A DNA stretch of 15,524 nucleotides from Treponema sp. Its GTDB lineage: Bacteria > Spirochaetota > Spirochaetia > Treponematales > Breznakiellaceae. The notes under the pieces are model-generated. The model made no database searches, was not told the DNA's origin, and worked only from the letters and a program-made list of their open reading frames with translations. The position numbers were made by a program, and so were the translations under genes. Shown here in pieces: positions 14,982 through 15,524 of this stretch (positions are counted from its first letter, which is position 1; every line of letters starts with the position of its first letter). The DNA is taken from assembly GCA_031278025.1 (NCBI GenBank), contig JAITLF010000135.1, forward strand, positions 1 through 15,524. Reading direction: 5' to 3'.

Positions 14982-15119
14982 TCGCTGTATGCCCAATCCC
15001 TTCCCATAATCCCGTTTTAGTTCATTTTCTTGATTTGCGTAAGGTGAGTTATGAAAGCAGCGCTATTTTTCTGTTTTTGATTGTTTGCCCCCCCCCCCCC
15101 CCAAAAAACCGCGTTGGAA
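14982..15119. other. AT-richer spacer with 15-base C homopolymer
   Basis: No gene is recognised. A run of 15 C (15088-15102) followed by six A dominates. A short ORF on the plus strand, ATG 15051 with AAGGTGAG upstream, encodes only nine residues (MKAALFFCF) before TGA; it looks like the start of a signal peptide cut short, but this is too little to call. The UvrA relic stop lies 18 bp beyond the C-run. Confidence 0.5.
15088..15102 (+). repeat. Homopolymeric C tract, 15 bases
   Basis: Fifteen uninterrupted C on the plus strand (G on the minus strand), immediately followed by six A. Tracts of this length are prone to slipped-strand length change and are classic phase-variation sites in some host-associated bacteria, but no intact gene or promoter is visibly controlled here. 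Sequencing or assembly length error is also common at such tracts. Confidence 0.8.
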
Positions 15120-15423
15120 TCACCCCCTCGCAGCCAGCGCCTCGCCCAGATACCTGCCTGTGTAGGAACGCTCGCAACGGGCAGCCTCCTCCGGCGTACC
15201 GGTAAAGAGAACCTCGCCGCCTGAGAGCGTGAGGGCGGACTGCCCCAGCTTGAGGTAACCCGTCCCGACGGAGAGCAGCGTCTCCATCTTGCGGGCAATG
15301 TGCGGTATGTACTCAAAGAAGGCGGCCGCCTCCTCTATCGTCATATCAAGGACATCGGCTATATTCGTCCGTAGCGTCTGCTCGTCATGCTCCACGACTA
15401 TCAGCGGTGTTGCCCAAGTCCCA
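15120..15423 (-). pseudogene. uvrA: Composite UvrA relic (excision nuclease subunit A), two internal deletions and a frameshift
   Basis: Three pieces of UvrA lie in correct order, ending at TGA 15120-15122. The first, reading DLGNT then [13 protein letters not shown] (about 15423-15369), is the Walker B region of the N-terminal ATPase, with a one-base insertion near 15405-15408 breaking the frame. The second, from [20 protein letters not shown] to [12 protein letters not shown] (about 15366-15213), is the second-half stretch up to the ABC signature. The third, [21 protein letters not shown] to the end, is the true C-terminus. The regions between are deleted (several hundred residues in a normal ~950-residue UvrA), and the last two joints are in frame. 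A GTG at 15395 could start a 91-codon reading. It cannot be a working UvrA. Confidence 0.8.
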
Positions 15424-15524
15424 CTACTGAAAAAATCGCAAAAATTCGCTGAAAGCTATTGATAAGGAAAATTCCACGCGCCATATTGTTATTGTATACT
15501 TACTTTAATGTAAGCGGGGCACGG
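15424..15524. other. AT-rich end of window, nothing identified
   Basis: No coding trace was seen. TTGATA (near 15453) followed 17 bp later by CATATT could be a weak plus-strand promoter, and CTTAC (15499-15503) pairs with GTAAG (15510-15514) as a small hairpin. Both could be chance in AT-rich DNA. Confidence 0.3.

Noticed and set aside
15017..15316. Minus-strand 99-codon ORF through the C/G tract
   Set aside because: Overlaps the UvrA relic in another frame; the UvrA frame has recognisable motifs while this one does not.

Overview
The window holds one complete L-rhamnose uptake and catabolism operon, flanked on the left by a two-component system and on the right by about 1.2 kb of decayed gene fragments. 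Protein style, the short structured repeats, and the relic types (Rpn-like nuclease tail, clan AA aspartic protease, UvrA and DNA methyltransferase pieces) suggest a host-associated spirochaete of the Treponema lineage, perhaps from an insect gut. That is an inference from remembered sequence style; nothing here is diagnostic, and there is no rRNA or tRNA gene.

Layout. 1-349: no real gene; two imperfect copies of a ~60-bp repeat, several hairpins, a possible leftward promoter and a 7-codon leader ORF. 350-2632 (+): OmpR-type response regulator and membrane sensor kinase; the kinase carries a 41-codon, proline-rich, GC-rich in-frame insert inside its ATP-binding domain, and at DNA level the insert is a row of four perfect hairpins. 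2633-2777: convergent gap with a hairpin. 2778-13185 (-): rhaT (ABC ATPase), rhaP, rhaQ (permeases), rhaS (binding protein), rhaM (mutarotase), rhaD-type aldolase, rhaA (isomerase), an FGGY kinase (rhaB) and a zinc-dependent dehydrogenase, in transcription order. 13296-14243 (+): divergent AraC-family regulator, the probable rhamnose-responsive activator. 14244-15424: remnants in both orientations with a nested-palindrome element, an orphan terminator-like hairpin and a run of 15 C.

Function. Rhamnose would be bound by RhaS, imported by RhaPQT, equilibrated by RhaM, isomerised to L-rhamnulose by RhaA, phosphorylated by RhaB and cleaved by the aldolase to dihydroxyacetone phosphate and L-lactaldehyde. 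The aldolase resembles the N-terminal part of the bifunctional aldolase/dehydrogenase (RhaEW/YuxG type) but lacks the dehydrogenase domain; the last operon gene encodes a separate NAD-type zinc dehydrogenase that could take the lactaldehyde step.

Most unusual are the structured insert in the kinase and the right-hand relics. At least two relics (UvrA and aspartic protease) have lost internal segments yet remain open or nearly open in frame, keeping recognisable motifs and their C-termini. No CRISPR array, prophage or complete insertion sequence is visible, and I see no clear evidence of an entirely new multi-gene system.
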